6,729 nucleotides of DNA from Acidimicrobiales bacterium (GTDB taxonomy: Bacteria; Actinomycetota; Acidimicrobiia; Acidimicrobiales; SHLQ01). Where the stretch lies: positions 1-6,729 of the forward strand of contig JABDJW010000286.1 of NCBI GenBank assembly GCA_013002375.1, in the 5' to 3' direction. The notes under the pieces are model-generated. The model saw only the letters and a program-made list of their open reading frames with translations. It did not search any database and had not been told where the DNA came from. Numbering within the stretch: position 1 is the stretch's first letter; each line of letters begins with the position of its first letter. Of this stretch, positions 1 through 4,987 are shown in pieces. A program made the translations under genes and the position numbers.

Positions 1-656
1 GTGAGGTCGCGCCCGGCTGCCGCCTGCGCCTCGGTCACCAGCCTTCGGCTGTGCTCGCGTAGGAAGTGGGCGGAGTTGAAGGGGTGGATGATGATGCCGT
101 CGGCTTCGGCGGCCACCATCTTGGTCATCATCGGCCCCAACGCCCCGGCCCAGATCGGTGGCACTTTTGCGGTGCTTCCGCTCTTCGCCGCGGTGGCGTG
201 GGTCAGCGGCTTGGGCGTCAGCGGCGGAATCGACAGGGTGTGCTGGTAGTACGGTCCCTCGTAGTGGAGCGGTGTCTCGTTCTGCCACGCCTCGAAGATG
301 GCTTTGGTGGCCCGGATCAGGTCGCGCATCTGGGCCACCGGCTTGTCCCAGAGGGCGCTGTAGCGGCGTTCGATGTGGGGCTTGATCTGTGATCCCAAAC
401 CGAGCATGAACCGACCGTTCGAGGCCCGTTGCAGGTCCCACGCTTGGTAGGCCAGGTGCATCGGGCTGCGGGGCAGGGCGATCGCGACGTTGGTGTAGAG
501 GTCGATATCGGCTTCGAGCGCAGCCGGCACGAGTGGGAAGAACGGGTCGGTCTGGCCCTCGTAGGTGAACGCACCGGCGAAGCCGGCGTCGGCCAGTTCG
601 CGGGCGTGGCGGCCACAGTCGGCCAGATCGGTCGTCAAAACGGTGTCGAGCAGCAC
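1..656 (-). CDS. F420-dependent LLM-class oxidoreductase, TIGR03617-like (C-terminus cut by window edge)
   Basis: This is a luciferase-like monooxygenase (LLM) family flavin/F420 oxidoreductase. These are cytoplasmic TIM-barrel enzymes that use reduced F420 (or FMN) on substrates that cannot be named from sequence. The visible 218 residues begin VLLDTVLTTDL and continue with a barrel-like N-terminus (LADAGFAGAFTYEGQTDPFFPL, split here as residues 21-42). The family signature SNGRFMLGLGSQIKPH lies at residues 79-94, followed by LWDKPVAQMRDLIRATKAIF (102-121) and PPIWAGALGPMM (166-177). This pattern matches the actinobacterial TIGR03617 group. I prefer the GTG start at 656, because the family begins at about this point and GAGTAGG lies 9 bases upstream. 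An in-frame ATG at 686 would add ten residues and is the alternative. The gene runs off the left edge, so about the last third is missing. It is divergent from dapD with only 29-59 bases between starts. Family assignment is firm; substrate is unknown. Confidence 0.88.
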   Translation of the reverse strand, partial: MLLDTVLTTDLADCGRHARELADAGFAGAFTYEGQTDPFFPLVPAALEADIDLYTNVAIALPRSPMHLAYQAWDLQRASNGRFMLGLGSQIKPHIERRYSALWDKPVAQMRDLIRATKAIFEAWQNETPLHYEGPYYQHTLSIPPLTPKPLTHATAAKSGSTAKVPPIWAGALGPMMTKMVAAEADGIIIHPFNSAHFLREHSRRLVTEAQAAAGRDL

Positions 657-703
657 GGCCGCGAACCTACTCAGACCAGCGCCCATGACGCGAAACGCGC
701 CGC

Positions 704-709
704 TAGGTT
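704..709 (+). promoter_or_regulatory. Candidate -10 box (TAGGTT) for a leaderless dapD transcript
   Basis: TAGGTT fits the actinobacterial TANNNT -10 consensus and ends six bases before the dapD ATG. Transcription would therefore begin at or next to the start codon. No convincing Shine-Dalgarno sequence precedes dapD, which agrees with a leaderless mRNA. I see no good -35 hexamer. This is an inference from spacing only. Confidence 0.4.
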
Positions 710-715
710 GCCACC

Positions 716-1606
716 ATGAAGTTTTCTGCCACCGGCCACAGCTACATCGACGCCGACAGCGGCACCGCCCTCGACGCCTGGTTCCCGGCCAGTGCCGATC
801 CGGTGCGGTCGTGCTTGGCCCGGGAGGCGGGCCTGCTGCGCAGCGAAACGGTGGAGCTCACGATCGATCTCGACGACGCACCGACCTCGGTGGCCGATGC
901 GTACCTCCGGTTGCAGCTGATCTCGCGGCGCGAGGTCCAGCCCAACGGCGCCAACCTCGACGGACTCTTCGGTTTGCTCCACACAGTGGCGTGGACCACG
1001 GCCGGCCCGATGTTGCCCGCAATGGTCGATCAACTGCGGGGCGAGGCGGCCAAGACCGGCCACCACGTCGGGGTCTTCGGCCTCGACAAGATGCCCCGCA
1101 TGACCGACTACGTCGTACCCGAGGGCGTGCGCATCGCCAATGCGAACCGGGTCCGTCTCGGCGCTCACTTGGCTGAAGGCACCACGGTGATGCACGAGGG
1201 GTTCGTGAACTTCAATGCCGGCACCCTCGGCCCGGCGATGGTCGAAGGGCGTATCAGCGCCAGCGTCACGGTCGGCGCCCACAGCGACATCGGCGGCGGT
1301 GCCTCGATCATGGGCACGCTGTCGGGCGGCGGCAAGGAGAAGATCAGCGTCGGCGAGCATTGCCTCATCGGCGCCAACGGCGGCCTGGGCATCTCGTTGG
1401 GCAACAACGTGTCGATCGAAGCGGGCCTCTACCTCACCGCGGGAACGAAGGTCACCCTGCCCGACGGCGGTGTTGTCAGCGCCCGCGAGCTGTCGGGTAT
1501 CAGTGATGTGTTGTTCATCCGCAACAGCACCACCGGCGTCGTCGAGCTCCGGCCCGGGAGTGGCCAGGGCTGGTCGGGAATCAACGAGGCCCTCCACAAG
1601 AACTAG
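716..1606 (+). CDS. dapD: 2,3,4,5-tetrahydropyridine-2,6-dicarboxylate N-succinyltransferase
   Basis: DapD transfers a succinyl group from succinyl-CoA to tetrahydrodipicolinate in the succinylase branch of diaminopimelate/lysine synthesis, in the cytoplasm as a trimer. The 296-residue protein has the actinobacterial N-terminal domain, with AYLRLQLISRR at residues 62-72 and LDGLFGLLHTVAWTT at 81-95. FGLDKMPRMTDYVVPEGVRI (121-140) follows, and then a left-handed parallel beta-helix of hexapeptide repeats. The helix contains VRLGAHLAEGTTVMHEGFVN (146-165), MVEGRIS (175-181), GGGASIMGTLSGGG (193-206) and ANGGLGISLGNN (220-231). The Glu at 177 corresponds to the glutamate regarded as important in the mycobacterial enzyme (from memory of the family). 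The C-terminal VSARELSG is also typical. Length is normal (Mycobacterium about 317 aa). The start at ATG 716 is divergent from the LLM gene and probably leaderless. The stop codon lies inside the first unit of a tandem repeat. Confidence 0.96.
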   Translation: MKFSATGHSYIDADSGTALDAWFPASADPVRSCLAREAGLLRSETVELTIDLDDAPTSVADAYLRLQLISRREVQPNGANLDGLFGLLHTVAWTTAGPMLPAMVDQLRGEAAKTGHHVGVFGLDKMPRMTDYVVPEGVRIANANRVRLGAHLAEGTTVMHEGFVNFNAGTLGPAMVEGRISASVTVGAHSDIGGGASIMGTLSGGGKEKISVGEHCLIGANGGLGISLGNNVSIEAGLYLTAGTKVTLPDGGVVSARELSGISDVLFIRNSTTGVVELRPGSGQGWSGINEALHKN

Positions 1607-1654
1607 GCCGCACAAGAACGAGGCCGCACAGAACGAGGCCGCACAGAACGAGGC
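1595..1654 (+). repeat. Short tandem repeat copying the dapD stop region (15-16 base unit, about 3.8 copies)
   Basis: Four head-to-tail units: 1595-1610 (CACAAGAACTAGGCCG), 1611-1626 (same with TAG changed to GAG), 1627-1641 (one A lost) and 1642-1654 (partial, ending AGGC). The first unit encodes the last three residues of dapD, His-Lys-Asn, plus its TAG stop. The other units lie in the spacer before the next gene, whose Shine-Dalgarno (AGGAGC, 1655-1660) begins directly after the last unit. The pattern looks like replication slippage at the end of dapD. Confidence 0.9.
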
Positions 1655-1670
1655 AGGAGCGGGCTGCTAC

Positions 1671-2414
1671 ATGGACAGCGTCGAAGTGGTCATACTTCTT
1701 GGAGTAATCCTGGTGACGCTGGCTGTTTCCGCCGTTGCCCTGGTCCGAACGAGCCGGGACGAACGGGCGGTGATCGCAGAAATCGACGCCGCTCGCGAGT
1801 CCGGCGACTTCGGTTCGCTGGTCGCCAGGACCGGGATTCCCTGGCCCCAAGTTGGCGAAACGTTGATGGCCGAGCGGATCGACCTGATTTCGGTCGATCC
1901 TGCTCGGATCGATGCGTTCTTGTCCGTGCACGACGAGGACTTCGTCATCGAGCATGGTTGGACGGACCAGTTCCAGGCCGATCTCGTCGCCGGGACCGAG
2001 TATTTCGCAAAGCGGGCGGTATGCCTTCCCGGGACGTGGCTCCTTCGGATTCGGGCCGACGGCGCAACCCCGCGCGTGGACAACGCCGGCTTCATCACGG
2101 TGTCCGAGCAACGAGAGTCGAACGAGACTCGGCCGACGCTCGGCATGCAGTTGCGCTCTCCGTACCGTGGGGTCGGCTATATGAGTGAGGCCCTGCCGTT
2201 GGTGCTCCAACGAATCGCGGCCGACGGTTGCGCACCCGTGCAGATGACAACCGCGGCGGCCAACGAGGCAGTCGTGGCACTCGCTCAGCGCTGTGGCTTC
2301 GGCGAGGTCGAACGGGTCGCGCACCGACTGCCCAACGGTGCGGTGGTCCCGTCGATCGTCTACGAGTGGCCGGCGCCCGATGAGCAGGGCGCTACGAACC
2401 CAGCCGAGCGGTGA
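1671..2414 (+). CDS. Membrane-anchored GNAT-family N-acetyltransferase
   Basis: The 247-residue protein begins with a single hydrophobic segment (residues 4-25, VVILLGVILVTLAVSAVALV and flanks). Arg26, Arg29 and Arg32 follow it, which by the positive-inside rule puts the rest in the cytoplasm. From about residue 68 a GNAT (acetyl-CoA dependent acyltransferase) fold is visible. The motif A strand GMQLRSPYRGVGYMSEAL spans 158-175, with the pyrophosphate-binding R166-G-V-G-Y. Motif B is TTAAANEAVVALAQRCGF (193-210). The layout resembles RimJ/RimL-type acetyltransferases; the acceptor is unknown. ATG 1671 is chosen because AGGAGC sits ten bases upstream and because the anchor follows immediately. 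It is co-oriented with dapD (64-base gap, mostly tandem repeat) and may be cotranscribed. Its last 23 bases overlap the convergent methyltransferase gene. Confidence 0.82.
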   Translation: MDSVEVVILLGVILVTLAVSAVALVRTSRDERAVIAEIDAARESGDFGSLVARTGIPWPQVGETLMAERIDLISVDPARIDAFLSVHDEDFVIEHGWTDQFQADLVAGTEYFAKRAVCLPGTWLLRIRADGATPRVDNAGFITVSEQRESNETRPTLGMQLRSPYRGVGYMSEALPLVLQRIAADGCAPVQMTTAAANEAVVALAQRCGFGEVERVAHRLPNGAVVPSIVYEWPAPDEQGATNPAER

Positions 2415-3144
2415 GCACGACCGTCGAATAGTTGATCGTCAGCGTGCCGCCATGGTCGATCACCGCGTGGCGGTTGCCGTCGAGCACGGCCTGGCGGGTT
2501 GCGTCGGTCATGAGCCGGTGGTTGCTCTGGGTCGAGAGGTAGTCGACCCATGCGTCGGCGCTGAACTCGCGGCTCCATTCGAAGGTCGCGTTGTCCGGCT
2601 CGGTCCATGGCACCTGGAGCAGCGGCTCGATGATCGCCTCCAGGTCGGTGTCGGGCGTGAGGGCCTCGATGTCGGGCGCGTGTTGCCGGTAGACGGCGTT
2701 GATCGCCGCGTCGACGGCCTCGTCGCGACTCGGGACATGCCACACCAGGGCCAATCGGCCACCCGGTCGGAGCACCGACGCGGCCGCGGTGGCGCCGGCG
2801 ACCGGATCGACCCAATGCCACGACGTGCCGGCAACGATGAGGTCGAACGTTCGGCCTTGCGGGTCCCAGTTCTCGAACTTCGCGACGTCGACCTCGAGGC
2901 CGTGGGATCGAGCCACTTCGGCCATGCGGGCATCGGGCTCGACGCCGGTCACTGGTAGACCGCTCCGGACGAACAGCGCGCCGAGCTTGCCGGTACCGCA
3001 CCCGACGTCGAGCACCGTTTCCGGTTGCGCCAGGTCGAGCAGGTAGTCGATCAGCGGTTCGGGGTAGCTCTCGCGGTGCTGGTCGTAGGCCGCCGCCCAG
3101 GCGCCGAACGACTCGGCTCGCTCCCGGTTCTCGTGTCTGGCCAT
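2392..3144 (-). CDS. Class I SAM-dependent methyltransferase
   Basis: A 250-residue Rossmann-fold methyltransferase of the Methyltransf_11/UbiE-like type, cytoplasmic, substrate unknown. SAM-binding motif I is VLDVGCGTGKLG (44-55). The acidic ribose-binding residue is in VEPDARMAEVA (68-78, Glu69/Asp71). FDLIVAGTSWHWVDP (100-114) and LRPGGRLALVW (125-135) are motifs II and III; the SWHWVD stretch is typical of small-molecule methyltransferases in this group. The N-terminus (ESFGAWAAAYDQHRESYPEP) is the usual substrate-lid start. ATG 3144 is the natural start. The gene lies 28 bases downstream of the 80-aa membrane protein gene on the same strand and is probably cotranscribed with it. Its 3' end overlaps the acetyltransferase gene by 23 bases on the opposite strand. 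Confidence 0.92.
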   Translation of the reverse strand: MARHENRERAESFGAWAAAYDQHRESYPEPLIDYLLDLAQPETVLDVGCGTGKLGALFVRSGLPVTGVEPDARMAEVARSHGLEVDVAKFENWDPQGRTFDLIVAGTSWHWVDPVAGATAAASVLRPGGRLALVWHVPSRDEAVDAAINAVYRQHAPDIEALTPDTDLEAIIEPLLQVPWTEPDNATFEWSREFSADAWVDYLSTQSNHRLMTDATRQAVLDGNRHAVIDHGGTLTINYSTVVLTARLGS

Positions 3145-3172
3145 GGGACCGGTCTAGCTCAGCCGGCCGGGT

Positions 3173-3415
3173 TCAGAGCACCCATTTCCAGAAGAAGACC
3201 GCACCGATGAGTCCTGCGACGGCCACCGCGATGGCGACCGCGGGGAGCACCATCGATCGGCCGGCGGCCTTGGCCTCCTGCCCTGCGATCGCACCGAGGA
3301 TCAGGCCGGGGATCGACAGCAGTCCGCCCATCCACAGGATCGACAGCATCAGCGACAGGTTGGTCAGCACCGTGACGCGATCGGGCGGCGGGGTATCGGC
3401 GGTGGGGTCGGTCAT
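3173..3415 (-). CDS. Small two-helix membrane protein, DUF4190-like
   Basis: The 80-residue protein starts with a polar, proline-rich tail (MTDPTADTPPPDR). A glycine-rich hydrophobic segment follows (about 17-43, including LLSIPGLILGAIAG). Next is a short charged loop with GQEAKAAGR (45-53), and then a second hydrophobic segment (about 55-76) ending FFWKWVL. Two helices with a GxxAKxxGR-like turn resemble DUF4190/DUF4870-type small membrane proteins, but I cannot fix the family. Function is unknown. Start ATG 3415 has no Shine-Dalgarno; a TANNNT box seven bases upstream suggests a leaderless transcript. It is probably the first gene of a two-gene unit with the methyltransferase. It is divergent from the first secreted-protein gene, sharing the spacer that holds leader copy A. 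Confidence 0.72.
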   Translation of the reverse strand: MTDPTADTPPPDRVTVLTNLSLMLSILWMGGLLSIPGLILGAIAGQEAKAAGRSMVLPAVAIAVAVAGLIGAVFFWKWVL

Positions 3416-3422
3416 CGAAGAA

Positions 3423-3428
3423 ACCGTA
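3423..3428 (-). promoter_or_regulatory. Candidate -10 box (TACGGT) for the 80-aa membrane protein gene
   Basis: Read on the minus strand, TACGGT fits TANNNT and ends seven bases before the ATG at 3415, as expected for a leaderless start. The inverted repeat at 3431-3450 lies immediately upstream, over the -35 position. A protein bound there could control this gene as well as the divergent one. No -35 consensus is seen. Confidence 0.35.
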
Positions 3429-3430
3429 GT

Positions 3431-3450
3431 TCTGTCGGGTCGCCGACAGA
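3431..3450. promoter_or_regulatory. Perfect inverted repeat in leader A (operator or RNA hairpin)
   Basis: Arms TCTGTCGG and CCGACAGA are exact reverse complements around the four-base spacer GTCG. The same 20 bases recur unchanged at 4875-4894. It could be a binding site for a dimeric repressor or activator acting on both divergent genes, or an 8-bp RNA stem with a GUCG loop if transcription starts upstream. Confidence 0.7.
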
Positions 3451-3466
3451 CGGGTCGGCGTCAGCC

Positions 3467-3506
3467 GGGCATCCTCGAACCGTGCGACGGGCACGAGGTC
3501 GTACCC
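3467..3506 (+). other. Second hairpin of leader A
   Basis: Outer arms CCTCG (3473-3477) and CGAGG (3494-3498) enclose an inner stem CCGT (3480-3483) / ACGG (3487-3490) with a GCG loop. The two stems are separated by an internal loop AA on the left and GCA on the right. GGG (3467-3469) may pair with CCC (3504-3506) to extend the base. The fold is kept in copy B, where an extra C lengthens the inner stem. This is predicted by eye, not by an energy calculation. Confidence 0.6.
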
Positions 3507-3547
3507 CTGAAACAACAACCCACACAACTCCCAAAGGGGACGAAACA

Positions 3548-4114
3548 ATGAACAACGAAACGAACACTCCGAAGACGACCTCGAGTCGGACCTCGACTGG
3601 GTTCCGCCGTAGCGTCGCGACACTCAGCCTGGTGCTGGCCGTCCTGGCCGGCCTGCTGGTCGCCGCACCGGCGGCCAGCGCGCAAGAGAGCCCGGTCACC
3701 ATCGGCCGCGTGTTCACCGACATCAAGGTCGACGACGGTGGTCCGGTGTACCTCCGGGGCCGCGGCTGGCACACCTACGTCACCGTCCGGAACAGCGGCT
3801 TGACCACGATCCCATCGGGCGTTCAGGTGACGATCAAGGGCACGGGTGGACAGATCGGTGCTTTCGCCACGCTGCAGGGCCCGTCGAGCACAACGGTGCA
3901 GTTCCTCGGACTGAGTGCGGTGCAACGGAACCGAGCGAATCTTGCGATCCCGTTCTCCCTGCGTCCAGGCGAAAGTGTCCGGATCCTCATCCCGGTCACG
4001 AGCTCCTGCGGGACCCTCGCCGGGTTCACTGCCTTTGCCGATTCGAATCACCGGATCCGCGAATTCAGCGAGACCAACAATCAGGCGTTCGCCTTCAGTT
4101 GCCTCCCCGGCTGA
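3548..4114 (+). CDS. Secreted CARDB-like protein, paralogue 1
   Basis: The 188-residue exported protein starts with a long polar n-region and Arg20-Arg21. A hydrophobic core follows (about 22-40), with a signal peptidase I site APAASA/QE after Ala45. The mature part of about 143 residues looks like a beta-sandwich of the CARDB/DUF11 kind. HTYVTVRNSGLTTIPSG (75-91) is the typical 'V.N.G' strand, then LRPGESVRI (138-146), then the CARDB-like end D165-SNHRIREFSETNN-178. Cys154 and Cys185 are the only cysteines in the mature chain and probably form a disulfide. The chain ends CLPG. Start ATG 3548 is set by AAGGGGA seven bases upstream and by the shared MNNET start of its paralogue at 4988. There is no sortase or lipobox motif, so it is probably released or loosely wall-associated. 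The domain is an adhesion or protein-interaction fold in known families; this protein's role is unknown. Confidence 0.85.
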   Translation: MNNETNTPKTTSSRTSTGFRRSVATLSLVLAVLAGLLVAAPAASAQESPVTIGRVFTDIKVDDGGPVYLRGRGWHTYVTVRNSGLTTIPSGVQVTIKGTGGQIGAFATLQGPSSTTVQFLGLSAVQRNRANLAIPFSLRPGESVRILIPVTSSCGTLAGFTAFADSNHRIREFSETNNQAFAFSCLPG

Positions 4115-4128
4115 GCGAGGCGGAACAG

Positions 4129-4170
4129 ACGCGGGTTGACCCTTCCCTTCGGGGGAGGGTCCGTCCGCGT
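4129..4170. terminator. Strong hairpin with C(UUCG)G loop between convergent genes
   Basis: The inner stem is GACCCTTCCC (4138-4147) with GGGGAGGGTC (4152-4161), ten pairs including one G-U, closed by the very stable loop TTCG. An outer stem ACGCGG (4129-4134) / CCGCGT (4165-4170) is separated from it by a 3x3 internal loop. There is no T-run, as is common in high-GC actinobacteria. It lies between the stop of paralogue 1 (4114) and the stop of the convergent MDMPI-family gene (4172), so it could end transcription from both sides. Confidence 0.8.
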
Positions 4171-4171
4171 T

Positions 4172-4786
4172 CTACGACCAGCCGCTCAGGCCCTCGCCCG
4201 AGAGATCGTCGAGCACCGGCCGGTTGGCCAGGCCCATCAGCAGCGCCTCGCCGGTACCGGTGATCTCGGCCCCTTCGCCGAAGGTCCAGTCGCGGTCGGT
4301 GGCGACCAGCTTGATCCCTTCGATGGGGCGTCGATCGACCAGCGTCGTGCCCAGCTTGTGGGTGGTGACGAACTCGAGTGCCGTGTTCAGCACCTCGTCG
4401 TCCAGTGAGCCCGCCGCGCCAAGGGGTCGGCGGACGTCTTGGGTGTGGATCGCAACGTCGGACACCGTCATGGCCTCGGGAAACATCGGCATCGGGGCCG
4501 ACTTGGTGGCGTTGGCCCGCAATGATGCACAGAGATCGGCGGTGGGTCGATCGATGCGGCTGTTCACCATCGCCACCGACGCCTTGTCGAAGTTGAAGCC
4601 GGTCTTGAGGAGTCCACCGAAGAAGCTGAAGGCACCGGTTTCGACGAACCCGGCCAGATGGGCGGTGACGCCGTGGGCCGTCCATTGGGCGCAGAGGCTC
4701 TGCTGTTCGAGCTGCTCGGGGGTGAGCGTGTCGATCATGTCGCAGAAGTCGTAGCGGGCTCGGCCCGCCAGTTCCCAAGTTGCCAT
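4172..4786 (-). CDS. Maleylpyruvate isomerase (MDMPI)/DinB-like family protein
   Basis: The 204-residue protein has the TIGR03083/MDMPI N-terminal four-helix DinB-like fold, used by mycothiol-dependent metalloenzymes. Residues 17-47 carry the family start: MIDTLTPEQLEQQSLCAQWT, then AHGVTAHLAGF with the putative metal ligand His43. The second signature is SDVAIHTQDVRRPLG (109-123), with His114 and Asp117. The C-terminal part (RPIEGIKLVATDRDWTFGEG, 153-172, and GTGEALLMGLANRPV) matches the usual tail, in which an actual or vestigial substrate domain continues. Known members isomerise maleylpyruvate or modify small molecules with mycothiol as cofactor, in the cytoplasm; the substrate here is unknown. 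ATG 4786 is chosen because upstream in-frame sequence runs into the conserved leader B. The gene sits between the two secreted-protein cassettes, on the opposite strand. Confidence 0.85.
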   Translation of the reverse strand: MATWELAGRARYDFCDMIDTLTPEQLEQQSLCAQWTAHGVTAHLAGFVETGAFSFFGGLLKTGFNFDKASVAMVNSRIDRPTADLCASLRANATKSAPMPMFPEAMTVSDVAIHTQDVRRPLGAAGSLDDEVLNTALEFVTTHKLGTTLVDRRPIEGIKLVATDRDWTFGEGAEITGTGEALLMGLANRPVLDDLSGEGLSGWS

Positions 4787-4833
4787 GGCGTAGGTCGCTT
4801 TCTGGTGGGTTCTCGTGGTCGTGGTCTGCCGTG

Positions 4834-4862
4834 ACGCTACCGGCGGCGAACCGGATCTCGAA
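4834..4862 (-). promoter_or_regulatory. Candidate promoter for the MDMPI-family gene
   Basis: On the minus strand, TTCGAG (4857-4862) and TAGCGT (4834-4839) are spaced by 17 bases. They partly fit TTGACA and TANNNT. This would give a 5' UTR of about 40 bases before ATG 4786. The -35 match is poor, so this is tentative. Confidence 0.3.
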
Positions 4863-4874
4863 ATATCCCGCACT

Positions 4875-4894
4875 TCTGTCGGGTCGCCGACAGA
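4875..4894. promoter_or_regulatory. Perfect inverted repeat in leader B
   Basis: Identical in all 20 bases to 3431-3450: arms TCTGTCGG and CCGACAGA, spacer GTCG. Bases just outside it vary, which argues that this element is itself under selection or recently duplicated. Confidence 0.7.
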
Positions 4895-4910
4895 CGAGGA
4901 GGCGTCCGCC

Positions 4911-4951
4911 GGGCATCCTCGAACCCGTGCGACGGGCACGAGGTCGTACCC
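4911..4951 (+). other. Second hairpin of leader B
   Basis: Outer arms CCTCG (4917-4921) and CGAGG (4939-4943) enclose inner arms CCCGT (4924-4928) and ACGGG (4932-4936) around a GCG loop, with a symmetric 2x2 internal loop (AA / CA). Relative to copy A, one inserted C turns an unpaired G into a fifth inner pair. GGG (4911-4913) may pair with CCC (4949-4951). Confidence 0.6.
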
Positions 4952-4987
4952 CTAACCAACAACACAACACCCGAAGGGGAACGAACA

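Larger units (their letters stand above)
3424..3547 (+). promoter_or_regulatory. Conserved structured leader, copy A
   Basis: The spacer upstream of the first secreted-protein gene is nearly the same as that upstream of the second (4868-4987). Identical runs are 3430-3452 (23 bases), 3464-3481 (18) and 3482-3508 (27). It has four parts in order: a perfect inverted repeat, a second hairpin, an A/C-rich unstructured stretch with AACAACAAC, and a strong Shine-Dalgarno AAGGGGA ending seven bases before ATG 3548. The copies differ by indels that are not multiples of three, so the leader is not coding. Either the whole is a 5' UTR with a cis-acting RNA, or the left part is a promoter/operator. I recognise no known riboswitch family. 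Confidence 0.75.
4868..4987 (+). promoter_or_regulatory. Conserved structured leader, copy B
   Basis: This is the second copy of the leader at 3424-3547, with the same order of elements: inverted repeat, hairpin, A/C-rich stretch (AACCAACAACACAACACC), AAGGGGA Shine-Dalgarno, seven bases, ATG 4988. Similarity to copy A fades just left of the inverted repeat. The flanking divergent gene here starts 88 bases away, against 15 bases in copy A, so the conserved block is tied to the secreted-protein gene and not to its divergent neighbour. Confidence 0.75.

Noticed and set aside
671..1615. A 314-codon open frame on the minus strand across dapD
   Set aside because: It is antisense to an unmistakable dapD, and its translation has no recognisable domain. 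High GC gives long shadow frames.
1595..1654. Possible CRISPR array
   Set aside because: Units are directly adjacent with no spacers and only 15-16 bases long; this is a simple tandem repeat.
3476..3504. ECF-sigma-like promoter (CGAACC ... TCGTAC) in both leaders
   Set aside because: Spacing differs between copies (17 against 18 bases) because of the inserted C, and the same bases form a good hairpin. It remains possible but is weaker than the RNA reading.
3482..3547. Upstream GTG start that would extend secreted paralogue 1 by 22 residues
   Set aside because: The extension would translate the conserved leader, has no ribosome site, and is out of register with leader B.
3424..3547. Known riboswitch (c-di-GMP, c-di-AMP/ydaO, SAM, cobalamin)
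   Set aside because: None of their conserved cores that I know are visible in either leader.
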